DNA of 64,000 nt. Source: Tremella fuciformis. Taxonomy: Eukaryota > Basidiomycota > Tremellomycetes > Tremellales > Tremellaceae. Location of the stretch: positions 434,001 to 498,000 of the forward strand of contig CP136494.1 of NCBI GenBank assembly GCA_032768795.1, read 5' to 3'. Within the stretch, counting starts at the first letter, position 1. Each line of letters begins with the position of its first letter. Positions 28,213-39,480 of the stretch are shown piece by piece. The notes under the pieces are model-generated. The model saw only the letters and a program-made list of their open reading frames with translations. It searched no databases and was not told the origin of the DNA. Position numbers and translations under genes: made by a program.

Positions 28213-31200
28213 ATGCCATCTGTGCAGATGGTGAAAGAAGAGCGCAAGCTCAATGGGCGCGACAACTACGCCCAGTGGGTGCGCGAGATTCGAGTTGTCC
28301 TCGGATCCGCCGGCCTTGTCCCCCACATCACCAAGGACGCGTCAGTGATCCGAGCACTCGTCGAGGCTCGATATCCAGTGTCAAGTCCGGCAACAGCAGC
28401 CGAGACATCGAAGAGAGCAGTTGCTCTATACGAGCATGAGAAGGAGCAGTCCACCGCCCTCTCCACTCTCTACGGCAGTCTGACAGAGACTGTCCAAAAC
28501 AAGCTTCCCTCGAACCTGATCGACTTCGAGAATCCTCAACCGAAGGGGCTCTACGATCATCTGGTCACCACATATGGGGCCGGCAACGGATCTCGCCTAG
28601 CCGAATTATGGTCATCGATATTTGGCGAGACCATCCCAGAGAATGAGGACCCCGAACCTCATCTCACAGCTATCCGGTCGCAACTGGCCGAAATCACCTC
28701 CTCCGCCATCACTTCCAAGCTCACCCTTGAGCAATTTGCCAACCAGATTGGCGCATACGCCGCCATCCGTCGCCTACCGTCCTCATACGGCCTCCTCGCA
28801 TCGACCTTCTACTCAGGGACCTCGTCGAACAAGATCCACCTCGACGAGGTTATTGATAGGGTCGCCGATGAACATCGCAGACGTCAACAAAAGGGCGAGA
28901 GCGTAAACAAGATGGGGATGCTCAGCAAATCTCTGCAGAAACCGGCAAGCAAGAGATGCATCCACCATCCGGATCAGGGGAGGCACTCCACAGATGAGTG
29001 CTGGAAAGTGATTGGAGTGCCGAAGCACATCCAGGAGCAAAGGTCGGCCAAGGAAGCAGCAAAGGGAAGGAAGCAGGGAGGACAAGCGAAGAAGGCAAGA
29101 GAGCAGATGGAGTCAGGAGATGACTCATCGAGTGAGAACAAGAGAGGCTCGTCGAGGGAGACAAAGGAGGAAGGCTATTATGCGACGGAGATTGCACTAC
29201 ACGCCAACGGCAACCTCCCATCCACCTCCATCATCATCGACAGCGGTGCCACCAGTCCATTCATCAAGGACAAGCACCTTCTCTCACATCTCACCAAACT
29301 CGACAAGGCCGTCAAGATCCAAATTGGAGACGGATCGATTGTCGAAGCTACACACTCCGGCCGCCTCACCTTCAACAACGTATGGTACAACAACGCCCTC
29401 TACGTTCCATCATTCTCGCACAACCTCCTCTCAACACAGCGCCTCGGTCCGCACACAGGGACACACTGGCGCTTCTCGAAGGACTCGGCTACATTGGTCG
29501 AGAAAGGGAAGGTCATCCTCCGGGGCAAGAAACTTGGCAACCTATGGGTTGTAGACGACACACCGGTACGCACCACCTCGCGCATTCACCGAGCACTTCA
29601 GGCAAGAGAAAACACTGAAGCCGAAGACAACCGCCTCCTCACCTGGCACAAGCGCCTAGGTCACTCGAACATGAGGAAGGTCTGGGAGCTCGGGAAAGAG
29701 GGGAAGCTAGGCGCAAAGTGGACAGGGTCATTTCGGAGAGTCGAATGCATGGATTGCCTGAAAGGGAAGGCAACGCGCTCGGCATCTCTACCTAACCCTC
29801 GTCGAGCCAGCAAGCCCCTCGTCGAGGTATCAGTCGATCTATGGGGACCAGCGACCGTCCAGTCGAGAGAAGGCTTCCAATACTTCCTCACCTGCTATGA
29901 CGACCACAGCAAATATGTGCAGGCCATACCACTCAAGAAGAAGTCGGATGCAGCCGAAGCACTACAAGACTATATCAAGTTGGCAGAGAATCAGCTCGAT
30001 CGAACAGTCAAGACCATCCGCTCAGACCAAGGAGGCGAATTCACGAGCAAGGAATTCAGCCACTGGTGCAAAAGCAAGGGAATTGAGCACACCCTCACGC
30101 CAACCGACGCACACAACCAAAACAGTCGAGTCGAGCGCGTCCATCTCACCATTCTCAATGACATCCGGACATGTCTTGCGGACTCGAACTTGCCAACCCA
30201 GTTCTGGGTAGATGCACTGCGATATGTAGTCTTCACTCGGAACCGGCTACCAGGCTCCCATGCAAAAATCCCGATAACGCTCTTTCGACCAAACCACGAC
30301 ATCGACCTGCAGTACCAAGGGATGCAGCCATTTGGCCATCACTGCATCTATCGAGTCGTGAACCCCGCATCGAAGCTCGACGAGCGGGGACAATGCGGTC
30401 GACTGCTGGGGTACACAGAAGGGAGCTGGGGCTACAAGGTGCTGACCCAATCCAACAGGGTCATCGCAAGCCGAGACGTCACATTCATCACGGGCAGGAA
30501 GACAACGCCCAGTTCAGATGAACCACGACAGATCCTGGAGCCGCCTCAACCTGGACCTCGACAACCATCGACGAGCCTCGACGAGGATGACGATACATCC
30601 ATCGAGCTGAACGAGATAGTCGAGGCAGGGGAGGAACCAGAAGAAGAGGAACAAGGGGAAGAGATGGACGACATACCTCCCCAAGCCGTACCCAGGCAAG
30701 GGAGAGGCTGGGCCAATGAGTACATTCGAGAGGATGCACCGAGCCCGGAACCGAATCCCGACGACGGACCAGAGGATCCCGATCGTTGACTAAACGAGCC
30801 CACAGCGGCCAATGCAGATGAGCCAAGACGGTCGGGGAGACTAGCAGGCCAAGAACCTAGTCATCACCCTCTGCACGACATCGACATGGACTATAACCGA
30901 GTAGCCATAGAGCACGCGTTATCAGCCCAGTCACTCAACAACCCCCAGTCTTACGCCGAAGCTCGTCGAGCCGCAGACTGGGAGGATTGGAAATCGGCCA
31001 TGGACGAGGAGATGGGAAAGATGGAGAAGTACGGAGTGTGGGAGATGGTCCCCAAGGAGAATCACCGTACTCTTACAGGCAAATGGGTATTCACTCGCAA
31101 GATCGACGGGGACACGGGCAAAGCGAGTCAGCACAAGGCCAGATTCGTCGTGAGAGGATTTCAACAGGTCTCAGGACGAGATTTCGACGAACTCTTTGCT

Positions 31201-32505
31201 TCGGTCACCCACAAGTCATCATTCCGCCTATTCCTCTCCATCGTCAACTACCTCGACTGGGAATGCGACCAAATAGACATCATTGGAGCATTCCTCAAGG
31301 CCAACATCGACAAGGACATCTTCATCGAGCCACCAGAAGGCAGCGACATTGCCGCTGGACACGTCCTGCACCTCCGGAAATCACTATACGGTCTCCGACA
31401 ATCACCGCACTTGTTCAACAAGCGCCTCGACGAGTTCCTACGGGAGCTAGGCTTCAAACCGACCCTAGCGGATCCATGCATCTACTCGCTGCGACAAGGA
31501 CACAAGCGGTGCATGATCTCAGTCCACGTTGACGACATGCTCATAGCTGGCAACGATCGATCAACAATCGACGAGATCAAACGGAAGATCAACAAGGAAC
31601 TCGAGTGCAAGGACCAAGGACCGGTTTCTTACTTCCTCGGTATCAACATCTACCGAGACAGGCCAAACAAGAAGATGTACCTGTCACAAGAGCACTACAT
31701 CGAGGCAGTTCTTCAACGCTTCGGTGAACCCGGCAAAGCCTGCAAGAGAATCTTGCCAGACGCAAAGCTCGTCGAGGCTACGCAAAAGGAGGTCGACGAG
31801 GCTCGAGATAAACCATTTCCAGCACTCGCCGGGTCAATCCTCTATATTGCCACGATCACCCGACCCGACATCGCCTACGCAGCATCACTGCTCTGTCGCT
31901 TCATCAGCAAATGGTCTCTCACACACTGGAGGGCCGCAAAGCACCTGTTGAGGTACCTGCGAGGAACATCAGATCTCGCACTCACCTTTGACGCACATGC
32001 AGGGAGAAGAGCACTGCTAGGCTGGGCAGACGCAGACTGGGGTGGATGTCTCGACACACGTCGATCTACAACCGGCTATGTCTTCAATACATACGGGGGC
32101 ATTGTGTCATGGAAAAGCAGGCGACAACCAACAGTCGCACTCTCGACGACACAGGCCGAACTCCTAGCATCAACAGAAGCGGGCAAAGAGGCAATATGGC
32201 TCAGGCAACTATTGAGCGACCTCGACCTAGGTATAGATGGAGCAGTGCCCATCTACAACGACAACAATGGAGCCATTCAACTGGCCAAACATCAACACGG
32301 GTTCAAACTGAACAAAGCATTCGACATGCGAGCCCAGTGGATACGAGAGCATCAAGCTGATGGACTGCTTGAGCTCAAATACACACCAACGGACAGCAAC
32401 CGAGCCGACATCCTGACCAAGAACCTTTCGGCCGAGAAGACGAGACAGCTTCGGCAGCTACTGGGCTTGGGAAGACAAGGAGAAGCAGAGCAGCAGAGTC
32501 AATAG
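28213..32505 (+). pseudogene. gag-pol: Copia-A E4 Gag-Pol with one premature stop
   Basis: This is a full-length Copia polyprotein frame interrupted by TGA at 30787-30789, between the integrase and RT regions. The other copies have an arginine codon there, and comparison with E1, E2 and E5 (cgtcgacta) shows a C to T change in a CpG. Upstream, Gag, knuckle, protease and integrase are intact. Downstream, RT with HVDD and RNase H are intact. E4 could supply Gag, protease and integrase but not RT unless the stop is read through. Variant pattern: N, H, KS, EAEQQSQ. Confidence 0.92.
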
Positions 32506-32508
32506 ACA

Positions 32509-32826
32509 CGACGGATTCTTAGCTCTGAGGCAATGGGATTCCGGTCACCTGTTGCCCGCTCAGCACTTGCTATGAGTGATGCATTCGGACTTACCTGTTG
32601 CCCGCTCAGCACTTGCTATGAGTGATGAGGAGGGCAACAGGCGGCGGCATTCTACAAGGTCGTCGAGGGTGTCGGCGTTATATGCGGAGTTATCGTTGTG
32701 GCAGCTTCCCCTGCCTCGTCGAGGATGAACCTCGTCGAGGATGAACCTCGTCGAGGATGTGTGTGCCTCGACAAGGTTACTCGAGGCTGAGTCAAGCTCA
32801 TGTGAGCGTACTACCTATTTCCGTCG
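32509..32826 (-). repeat. 3' LTR of Copia-A E5
   Basis: A 318 bp type II LTR (ggtagtac, catataacg, caaggttactcgaggctgag on plus). Confidence 0.93.
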
Positions 32827-32845
32827 CCTCCCCTCGCGAGCATGT

Positions 32846-35800
32846 CTATTGACTCTGCTGCTCTGCTTCTCCTTGTCTTCCCAAGCCCAGTAACTGCCGA
32901 AGCTGTCTCGTCTTCTCGGCCGAAAGGTTCTTGGTCAGGATGTCGGCTCGGTTGCTGTCCGTTGGTGTGTATTTGAGCTCAAGCAGTCCACCAGCTTGAT
33001 GCTCTCGTATCCACTGGGCTCGCATGTCGAATGCTTTGTTCAGCTTGAACCCGTGTTGATGTTTGGCCAGTTGAATGGCTCCATTGTTGTCGTTGTAGAT
33101 GGGCACTGCTCCATCTATACCGAGGTCGAGGTCGTTCAATAATTGCCTGAGCCATATTGCCTCTTTGCCCGCTTCTGTTGATGCTAGAAGTTCGGCCTGT
33201 GTTGTCGAGAGTGCGACTGTTGGTTGTCGCCTGCTTTTCCATGACACAATGCCCCCGTATGTGGTGAAGACGTAGCCGGTTGTGGATCGACGTGTGTCGA
33301 GACATCCACCCCAATCTGCGTCCGCCCAGCCTAGCAGTGCTCTCCTTCCTGCATGTGCGTCGAAGGTGAGCGCGAGATCGGATGTCCCTCGCAGATACCT
33401 TAACAGATGCTTCGCAGCCCTCCAATGTGTGAGTGACCATTTGCTGATGAAGCGACAGAGCAGTGATGCTGCATAGGCGATGTCGGGTCGGGTGATCGTG
33501 GCGATATAGAGGATTGACCCGGCGAGTGCTGGATATGGTTTATCTCGAGCCTCGTCAACCTCCTTTGGCGTAGCCTCGACGAGCTTTGCGTCTGGCAAGA
33601 TTGTCTTGCAGGCTTTGCCGGGTTCACCGAAGCGTTGAAGAACTGCTTCGATGTAGTGCTCTTGCGACAGGTACATCTTCTTGTTTGGCCTATCTCGGTA
33701 GATGTTGATACCGAGGAAGTAAGAGACCGGTCCTTGGTCCTTGCACTCGAGTTCCTTGTTGATCTTCCGTTTGATCTCGTCGATTGTTGATCGATCGTTG
33801 CCAGCTATGAGCATGTCGTCAACGTGGACTGAGATCATGCACCGCTTGTGTCCTTGTCGCAGCGAGTAGATGCATGGATCCGCTAGGGTCGGTTTGAAGC
33901 CTAGCTCCCGTAGGAACTCGTCGAGGCGCTTGTTAAACAAGTGCGGTGATTGTCGGAGACCGTAGAGTGATTTCCGGAGGTGCAGGACGTGTCCGGCGGC
34001 GATGTCGCTGCCTTCTGGTGGCTCGATGAAGATGTCCTTGTCGATGTTGGCCTTGAGGAATGCTCCAATGATGTCTATTTGGTCGCATTCCCAGTCGAGG
34101 TAGTTGACGATAGAGAGGAATAGGCGGAATGATGACTTGTGGGTGACCGAAGCAAAGAGTTCGTCGAAATCTCGTCCTGAGACTTGTTGAAATCCTCTCA
34201 CGACGAATCTGGCCTTGTGCTGACTCGCTTTGCCCGTGTCCCCGTCGATCTTGCGGGTGAATACCCATTTGCCTGTAAGAGTGCGGTGATTCTCCTTGGG
34301 AACCATCTCCCACACTCCGTACTTCTCCATCTTTCCCATCTCCTCGTCCATGGCCGATTTCCAATCCTCCCAGTCTGCGGCTCGACGAGCTTCGGTGTAC
34401 GACTGGGGGTTGTTGAGTGACTGGGCTGATAACGCGTGCTCTATGGCTACTCGGTTATAGTCCATGTCGATGTCGTGCAGAGGGTGATGACTAGGTTCTT
34501 GGCCTGCTAGTCTCCCCGACCGTCTTGGCTCATCTGCATCGGCCGCTGTGAGCTCGTTTAGTCGACGATCGGGATCCTCTGGTCCGTCGTCGGGATTTGG
34601 TTCCGGGCTCGGTGCATCCTCTCGGATGTACTCATTGACCCAGCCTCTTCCTTGCCTGGGTACGGCTTGAGGAGGTATGTCGTCCATCTCTTCCCCTTGT
34701 TCCTCTTCTTCTGGTGCCTCCCCTGCCTCGACTATCTCGTTCAGCTCGATGGATGTATCGTCATCCTCGTCGAGGCTCGTCGATGGTTGTCGAGGTCCAG
34801 GTTGAGGCGGCTCCAGGATCTGTCGTGGTTCATCTGAACTGGGCGTTGTCTTCTTGCCCGTGATGAATGTGACGTCTCGGCTTGCCACGACCCTGTTGTT
34901 CTGGGTCAATATCTTGTAGCCCCAGCTCCCTTCTGTGTATCCCAATAGGCGACCACATTGTCCCCGCTCGTCGAGCTTCGATGCGGGGTTCACAACTCGA
35001 TAGATGCAGTGATGGCCGAATGGCTGCATCCCTTGATACTGCAGGTCGATGTCGTGGTTTGGTCGGAATAGCGTTATCGGGATTTTTCCGTGGGAGTCTG
35101 GTAGCCTGTTCTGAGTGAAGACTACATATCGCAGTGCATCTGCCCAGAACTGAGTTGGCAAGTTCGAGTCCGCAAGACATGTCCGGATGTCGTTGAGGAT
35201 GGTGAGGTGGACGCGCTCAACTCGACTGTTCTGATTGTGTGCGTCGGTTGGCGTAAGGGTGTGCTCAATTCCCTTGCTTTTACACCAGTGGCTGAATTCC
35301 TTGCTCGTGAATTCGCCTCCTTGGTCTGAGCGGATGGTCTTGACTGTTCGATCGAGCTGATTCTCTGCCAACTTGATATAGTCTTGTAGTGCTTCGGCTG
35401 CATCCGACTTCTTCTTGATTGGTATAGCTTGCACAAATTTGCTATGGTCGTCGTAGCAGGTGAGGAAGTATTGGAAGCCTTCTCTCGACTGGACGGTCGC
35501 TGGTCCCCATAGATCGACTGATACCTCGACGAGGGGTTTGCCGGCTCGACGCGGGTTAGGTAGAGATGCCGAGCGCGTTGCCTTCCCTTTCAGGCAATCC
35601 ATGCATTCGACTCTCCGAAATGACCCTGTCCACTTTGCGCCTAGCTTCCCCTCTTTCCCGAGCTCCCAGACCTTCCTCATGTTCGAGTGACCTAGGCGCT
35701 TGTGCCAGGTGAGGAGGCGGTTGTCTTCGGCTTCAGTGTTTTCTCTTGCCTGAAGTGCTCGGTGAATGCGCGAGGTGGTGCGTACCGGTGTGTCGTCTAC

Positions 35801-37147
35801 AACCCATAGGTTGCCGAGCTTCTTGCCCCGGAGGATGACCTTTCCTTTCTCGACCAATGTAGCCGAGTCACTCGAGAAGCGCCAATGGGTCCCTGTGTAT
35901 GGACCGAGGCGCTGTGTGGAGAGGAGGTTGTGCGAGAATGAAGGGACATAGAGGGCGTTCTTGTACCATACGTTCTCGAATGTCAGGCGGCCGGAGTGTG
36001 TAGCCTCGACAATTGACCCATCTCCGATCTGGATTTTGATGGGCTTGTCGAGCTTGGTGAGGTGGGAGAGGAGGTGTTTGTCCTTGATAAACGGACTTGT
36101 AGCACCGCTGTCGATGATGATGGAAGTGGAGGGAAGGTTATCGTGGGCGTGCAGTGCGATCTCTGTCGCATAATAGCCTTCCTCCTTTATCTCCCTCGAC
36201 GAGCCTCTCTTGGCCTCACTTGATGAGTCATCTCCTGACTCGCTCTGCTCTCTCGCCTTCATTCCCTTCCCCGCTTGTCCTCCTTGCTTCTTCCTCCTGT
36301 CTGCTTCCTTTGCCGACCTCTGCTCCTGGATGTGCTTCGGCACTCCAATCACTTTCCAGCACTCATCTGTGGAGTGCCTCCCCTGATCCGGGTGGTGGAT
36401 GCATCTCTTGCCTGCCGGTTTCGGTAGAGATTTGCTGAGCATCCCCATCTCGTTTACGCTCTCGCCCTTTTGTTGACGTCGGCGGTGTTCATCGGCGACC
36501 CTATCGATAACCTCGTCGAGATGGATCTTGTTCGACGAGGTCCCTGAGTAGAAGGTCGATGCGAGGAGGCCGTATGAGGACGGTAGGCGACGGATGGCGG
36601 CGTATGCGCCGATCTGGTTGGCGAATTGCTCAAGGGTGAGCTTGGAAGTGATGGCGGAGGAGGTGATTTCGGCCAACTGTGACCGGATAGCAGTGAGATG
36701 AGGTTCGGGGTCCTCATTCTCTGGGATGGTCTCGCCAAATATCGATGACCATAATTCGGCTAGGCGAGATCCGTTATTGGCCCCATATGTGGTGACCAGG
36801 TGATCGTAAAGCCCCTTCGGTTGAGGATTCTCGAAGTCGATCAGGCTCGAGGGAAGCTTATTTTGGACAGTCTCTGTCAGACTGCCGTAGAGAGTGGAGA
36901 GGGCGGTGGACTGCTCCTTCTCATGCTCGTATAGAGCAACTGCTCTCTTCGATGTCTCGGCTGCTGTTGCCGGACTTGACACTGGATATCGAGCCTCGAC
37001 GAGTGCTCGGATCACTGACGCGTCCTTGGTGATGTGGGGGACAAGGCCGGCGGATCCGAGGACGACTCGAATCTCGCGCACCCACTGGGCGTAGTTGTCG
37101 CGCCCATTGAGCTTGCGCTCTTCTTTCACCGTCTGCACAGATGGCAT
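32846..37147 (-). CDS. gag-pol: Copia-A E5 Gag-Pol polyprotein, intact
   Basis: A 1433-residue polyprotein with the same domain order as E2: Gag, CX2HX5HX4C knuckle, DSGA protease, HHCC and D-D-E integrase, HVDD reverse transcriptase, and RNase H. The ATG lies 97 bases after the 5' LTR. No lesion was seen, so it is a candidate active copy. Its gag/protease block matches E1 and E7 (KPIKIQ, FENVWYKN), its integrase block is close to E1 and E4 (PNHDIDLQYQ), its RT start matches E2 and E4 (DWKSAMDEEM), and its C-terminus is the EAEQQSQ type. This combination is seen in no other copy here. Confidence 0.95.
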   Translation of the reverse strand: MPSVQTVKEERKLNGRDNYAQWVREIRVVLGSAGLVPHITKDASVIRALVEARYPVSSPATAAETSKRAVALYEHEKEQSTALSTLYGSLTETVQNKLPSSLIDFENPQPKGLYDHLVTTYGANNGSRLAELWSSIFGETIPENEDPEPHLTAIRSQLAEITSSAITSKLTLEQFANQIGAYAAIRRLPSSYGLLASTFYSGTSSNKIHLDEVIDRVADEHRRRQQKGESVNEMGMLSKSLPKPAGKRCIHHPDQGRHSTDECWKVIGVPKHIQEQRSAKEADRRKKQGGQAGKGMKAREQSESGDDSSSEAKRGSSREIKEEGYYATEIALHAHDNLPSTSIIIDSGATSPFIKDKHLLSHLTKLDKPIKIQIGDGSIVEATHSGRLTFENVWYKNALYVPSFSHNLLSTQRLGPYTGTHWRFSSDSATLVEKGKVILRGKKLGNLWVVDDTPVRTTSRIHRALQARENTEAEDNRLLTWHKRLGHSNMRKVWELGKEGKLGAKWTGSFRRVECMDCLKGKATRSASLPNPRRAGKPLVEVSVDLWGPATVQSREGFQYFLTCYDDHSKFVQAIPIKKKSDAAEALQDYIKLAENQLDRTVKTIRSDQGGEFTSKEFSHWCKSKGIEHTLTPTDAHNQNSRVERVHLTILNDIRTCLADSNLPTQFWADALRYVVFTQNRLPDSHGKIPITLFRPNHDIDLQYQGMQPFGHHCIYRVVNPASKLDERGQCGRLLGYTEGSWGYKILTQNNRVVASRDVTFITGKKTTPSSDEPRQILEPPQPGPRQPSTSLDEDDDTSIELNEIVEAGEAPEEEEQGEEMDDIPPQAVPRQGRGWVNEYIREDAPSPEPNPDDGPEDPDRRLNELTAADADEPRRSGRLAGQEPSHHPLHDIDMDYNRVAIEHALSAQSLNNPQSYTEARRAADWEDWKSAMDEEMGKMEKYGVWEMVPKENHRTLTGKWVFTRKIDGDTGKASQHKARFVVRGFQQVSGRDFDELFASVTHKSSFRLFLSIVNYLDWECDQIDIIGAFLKANIDKDIFIEPPEGSDIAAGHVLHLRKSLYGLRQSPHLFNKRLDEFLRELGFKPTLADPCIYSLRQGHKRCMISVHVDDMLIAGNDRSTIDEIKRKINKELECKDQGPVSYFLGINIYRDRPNKKMYLSQEHYIEAVLQRFGEPGKACKTILPDAKLVEATPKEVDEARDKPYPALAGSILYIATITRPDIAYAASLLCRFISKWSLTHWRAAKHLLRYLRGTSDLALTFDAHAGRRALLGWADADWGGCLDTRRSTTGYVFTTYGGIVSWKSRRQPTVALSTTQAELLASTEAGKEAIWLRQLLNDLDLGIDGAVPIYNDNNGAIQLAKHQHGFKLNKAFDMRAQWIREHQAGGLLELKYTPTDSNRADILTKNLSAEKTRQLRQLLGLGRQGEAEQQSQ

Positions 37148-37244
37148 GACGGAGGACCACTTCGAGGCTGGCGGTACGTAGGCAAGGTCGACGAGTTTGT
37201 TGACGCGTTCTATCTACCGCGACTTGTCGAACGAGACGTTACCA

Positions 37245-37562
37245 CGACGGAATCTTAGCTCTGAGGCAATGGGATTCCGGTCACCTGTTGCCCGCTCAGC
37301 ACTTGCTATGAGTGATGCATTCGGACTTACCTGTTGCCCGCTCAGCACTTGCTATGAGTGATGAGGAGGGCAACAGGCGGCGGCATTCTACAAGGTCGTC
37401 GAGGGTGTCGGCGTTATATGCGGAGTTATCGTTGTGGCAGCTTCCCCTGCCTCGTCGAGGATGAACCTCGTCGAGGATGAACCTCGTCGAGGATGTGTGT
37501 GCCTCGACAAGGTTACTCGAGGCTGAGTCAAGCTCATGTGAGCGTACTACCTATTTCCGTCG
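37245..37562 (-). repeat. 5' LTR of Copia-A E5
   Basis: A 318 bp LTR. On the minus strand it is followed by TGGTAACGTCTCG, the primer site common to this family. Confidence 0.93.
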
Positions 37563-37583
37563 AGACATGCTCGCGAGGGGAGG

Positions 37584-37933
37584 CAACGGAAATAGGTAGT
37601 ACGCTCACATGAGCTTGACTCAGCCTCGAGTAGCCTCGTCGAGGCACACACATCCTCGACGAGGTTGTGCCTCGACGAGGTTCATCCTCGACGAGGTTGT
37701 GCCTCGACGAGGTTCATCCTCGACGAGGCAGGGGAAGCTGCCACAACGATAACTCCGCATATAACGCCGACACCCTCGACGACCTTGTAGAATGCCGCCG
37801 CCTGTTGCCCTCCTCATCACTCATAGCAAGTGCTGAGCGAGCAACAGGTAAGTCCGAATGCATCACTCATAGCAAGTGCTGAGCGAGCAACAGGTGACCG
37901 GAATCCCATTGCCTCAGAGCTACGATTCCGTCG
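37584..37933 (+). repeat. 3' LTR of Copia-A E4
   Basis: At 350 bp this is the longest LTR of the family here, with five CCTCGACGAGG units alternating gttgtg and gttcat, and two 46 bp units. It starts CAACGG and ends CCGTCG. Confidence 0.92.
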
Positions 37934-39009
37934 GGTGTGCACATGCATGAGGGTATAATGAGCGCGTCCACAGGCTGAAAACATGTATGCAATCCTTTAG
38001 CTGCAACGACAGCTTTCCTTCTCTCCTCCATCTTCATGATGAGCCTATCAATCTCTGACTGTTTTATTCCGTCCCAGACCTGCTGTATCTGCTCCCAGAG
38101 CTTGTCGGCTGTCGAGGCAACAGGTCAAAGCTTAGACCCACGGCGATTCACGATCCCCCAGAACGGTTCAATGGCGTTCAGATCCGAAGAGTTGGGCGGA
38201 TGGAAAAGCTGTTTGCTGTGCAGCTCTTCTCTAGCCTGCGCCGCCAGTCCATCTTGATGCGGGGGCGCCCCATCTTCCAGGCAGACAACGTCCAGGATGC
38301 CTTCTCTTTGTAGCTCAGAGCAATAGCCGGCTAGTTGACCATGAAGGACTTGGTTGACATAGGAGTACTTGTCAATCTTTTTGCTTTTGGGCTGGTTGGG
38401 CGCTTGGAAGGGTATGAGTCGGATGAGGGGCCACTTGTGGCCAAGAGCGACAGCGCCCCATATCATGATCGTCTCCCAGTCTTGGCAAAAGGTTGGGATG
38501 AGGTTCTTGAGCAGAAATGCTTTGCCAGCACGTCGAATAGTGAAGGTGGGTCCATTTCTCTCCCCAGTCTCACAACTCGCCTCATCTGTGAAGATCGCAC
38601 GCCCCCAGTCCATCTGCCGCACCTCTTGAGCCCACCTTAGCCTCTTCTTCACCTGTGGGGGTGTCAAGAAGGGCTTAGGAGGTGCTTTGCGTTTGTGAAG
38701 CCCCTCGATATGCGCCATCCTAGCCACTGTCTTCCCACTGACATGTTCCTTTGCTCCCAGCTCGTCCCATGTCTGATGAGGGTTCAAATCAATGTCTCCA
38801 AGAACTCGCCAACGTGCGTGTTTGTCAAGCTTGGGTGGGTGTTTGCCCCGCAGACGAGAATCGGTGACGCCTGTGGCCTTGAAGCGACGGATGGTGGTGG
38901 ACACAGAGCCTGGAGGGATGTCGAGTTTTTCGGCAATTTTGGTATGGGAAAGTCCTGCTTTCTGCATGCCAATGATTTGGCCACGCACAGCACTGCTGAG
39001 ATCCTTCAT
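37934..39009 (-). pseudogene. Tc1-type transposase (DD34E) with an in-frame stop
   Basis: The minus strand from MKDLSSAVRG (39009) encodes a helix-turn-helix region (GLSHTKIAEKLDIP, SVSTTIRRFK), a second DNA-binding part, and a DDE domain with D in FTDEAS, D in CLEDGAPPH and E in NAIEPFWG. The last two are separated by 34 residues, as in Tc1. A TGA at 38125-38127 stops the frame. The typical C-terminus (LWEQIQQVWDGI, RRKAVVAAKG) continues in the same frame up to the E4 LTR, which cuts off the end and the terminal repeat. Inactive relic. Upstream of 39009, to about 39265, I see only its 5' flank and no clear inverted repeat. Confidence 0.85.
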
Positions 39010-39265
39010 TGTGAGGCAATGCATGCAAGATTGAAAGAGATAGAGCGATGTTTGTCCGGCATATAGGGGCTGAAACAGTTGAATGATGGTCCGAGCCACA
39101 GTGCCACACTGCCACATTCATACCAATGTCAACAACGAGTACAAGTCCACGTCCCCTCATACGACTACGCTGACCATGCCCACAGTCATGATGGTGGCCA
39201 AGCATGACTGACCTCTTTGAGCCCAGCCAAGCCCAGCCCACCAAATCCACGCCATTCTTGACCCG

Positions 39266-39480
39266 TTCCCCTAACAGTATTCTGCGGATAGTGGGGGGGG
39301 TCCACTATCATCCACCATTGGTGAATACCCACGATAGTGGACCCCCCCTCTCTTTTAGCCGCAATAGTGGGGTCCGAGTTTGAGATAGTGGGGACTGTCT
39401 CCTCGGATTCTGGTACAACAGAGGCCGCTCTTCTATCCCATGCAGTCAGATCTGCTGCAGCCATCTTGGTCGGTAAGACA
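39266..39480 (-). repeat. Hairpin repeat, inverted copy
   Basis: This runs cctaacagtattctgcggat, then the arms ggggggtccactatc and gatagtggaccccccc around atccaccattggtgaatacccac, then gatagtggggactgtctcct and gctgcagccatcttggt. It is the reverse complement of the array at 7108-7992. Confidence 0.78.

Larger units (their letters stand above)
32509..37562 (-). mobile_element. Copia-A copy E5, complete, nested in E4
   Basis: E5 is flanked by AGACA (32504-32508, 37563-37567). It sits in the 16 bases between the E4 stop codon and the E4 polypurine tract, in the opposite direction. LTRs are at 32509-32826 and 37245-37562, both 318 bp, with at least one difference (cggattctt, cggaatctt). Its coding frame is intact. 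Confidence 0.94.
27844..37933 (+). mobile_element. Copia-A copy E4, with copy E5 nested in inverse orientation
   Basis: E4 runs from its 5' LTR (27844-28115) through gag-pol to the stop at 32505. E5 then interrupts it with the duplication AGACA, and E4 resumes at 37568 with its 3' LTR (37584-37933). Both E4 LTRs start CAACGG rather than CGACGG. They differ in length (272 and 350 bp), and the outer flanks GGCTC and GGTGT do not match, so the two ends may derive from different copies. Confidence 0.88.

Noticed and set aside
28622..29554. Long alternative frames inside the Copia-A genes, on both strands
   Set aside because: They overlap conserved Copia domains, show no motifs, and are expected in GC-rich sequence.
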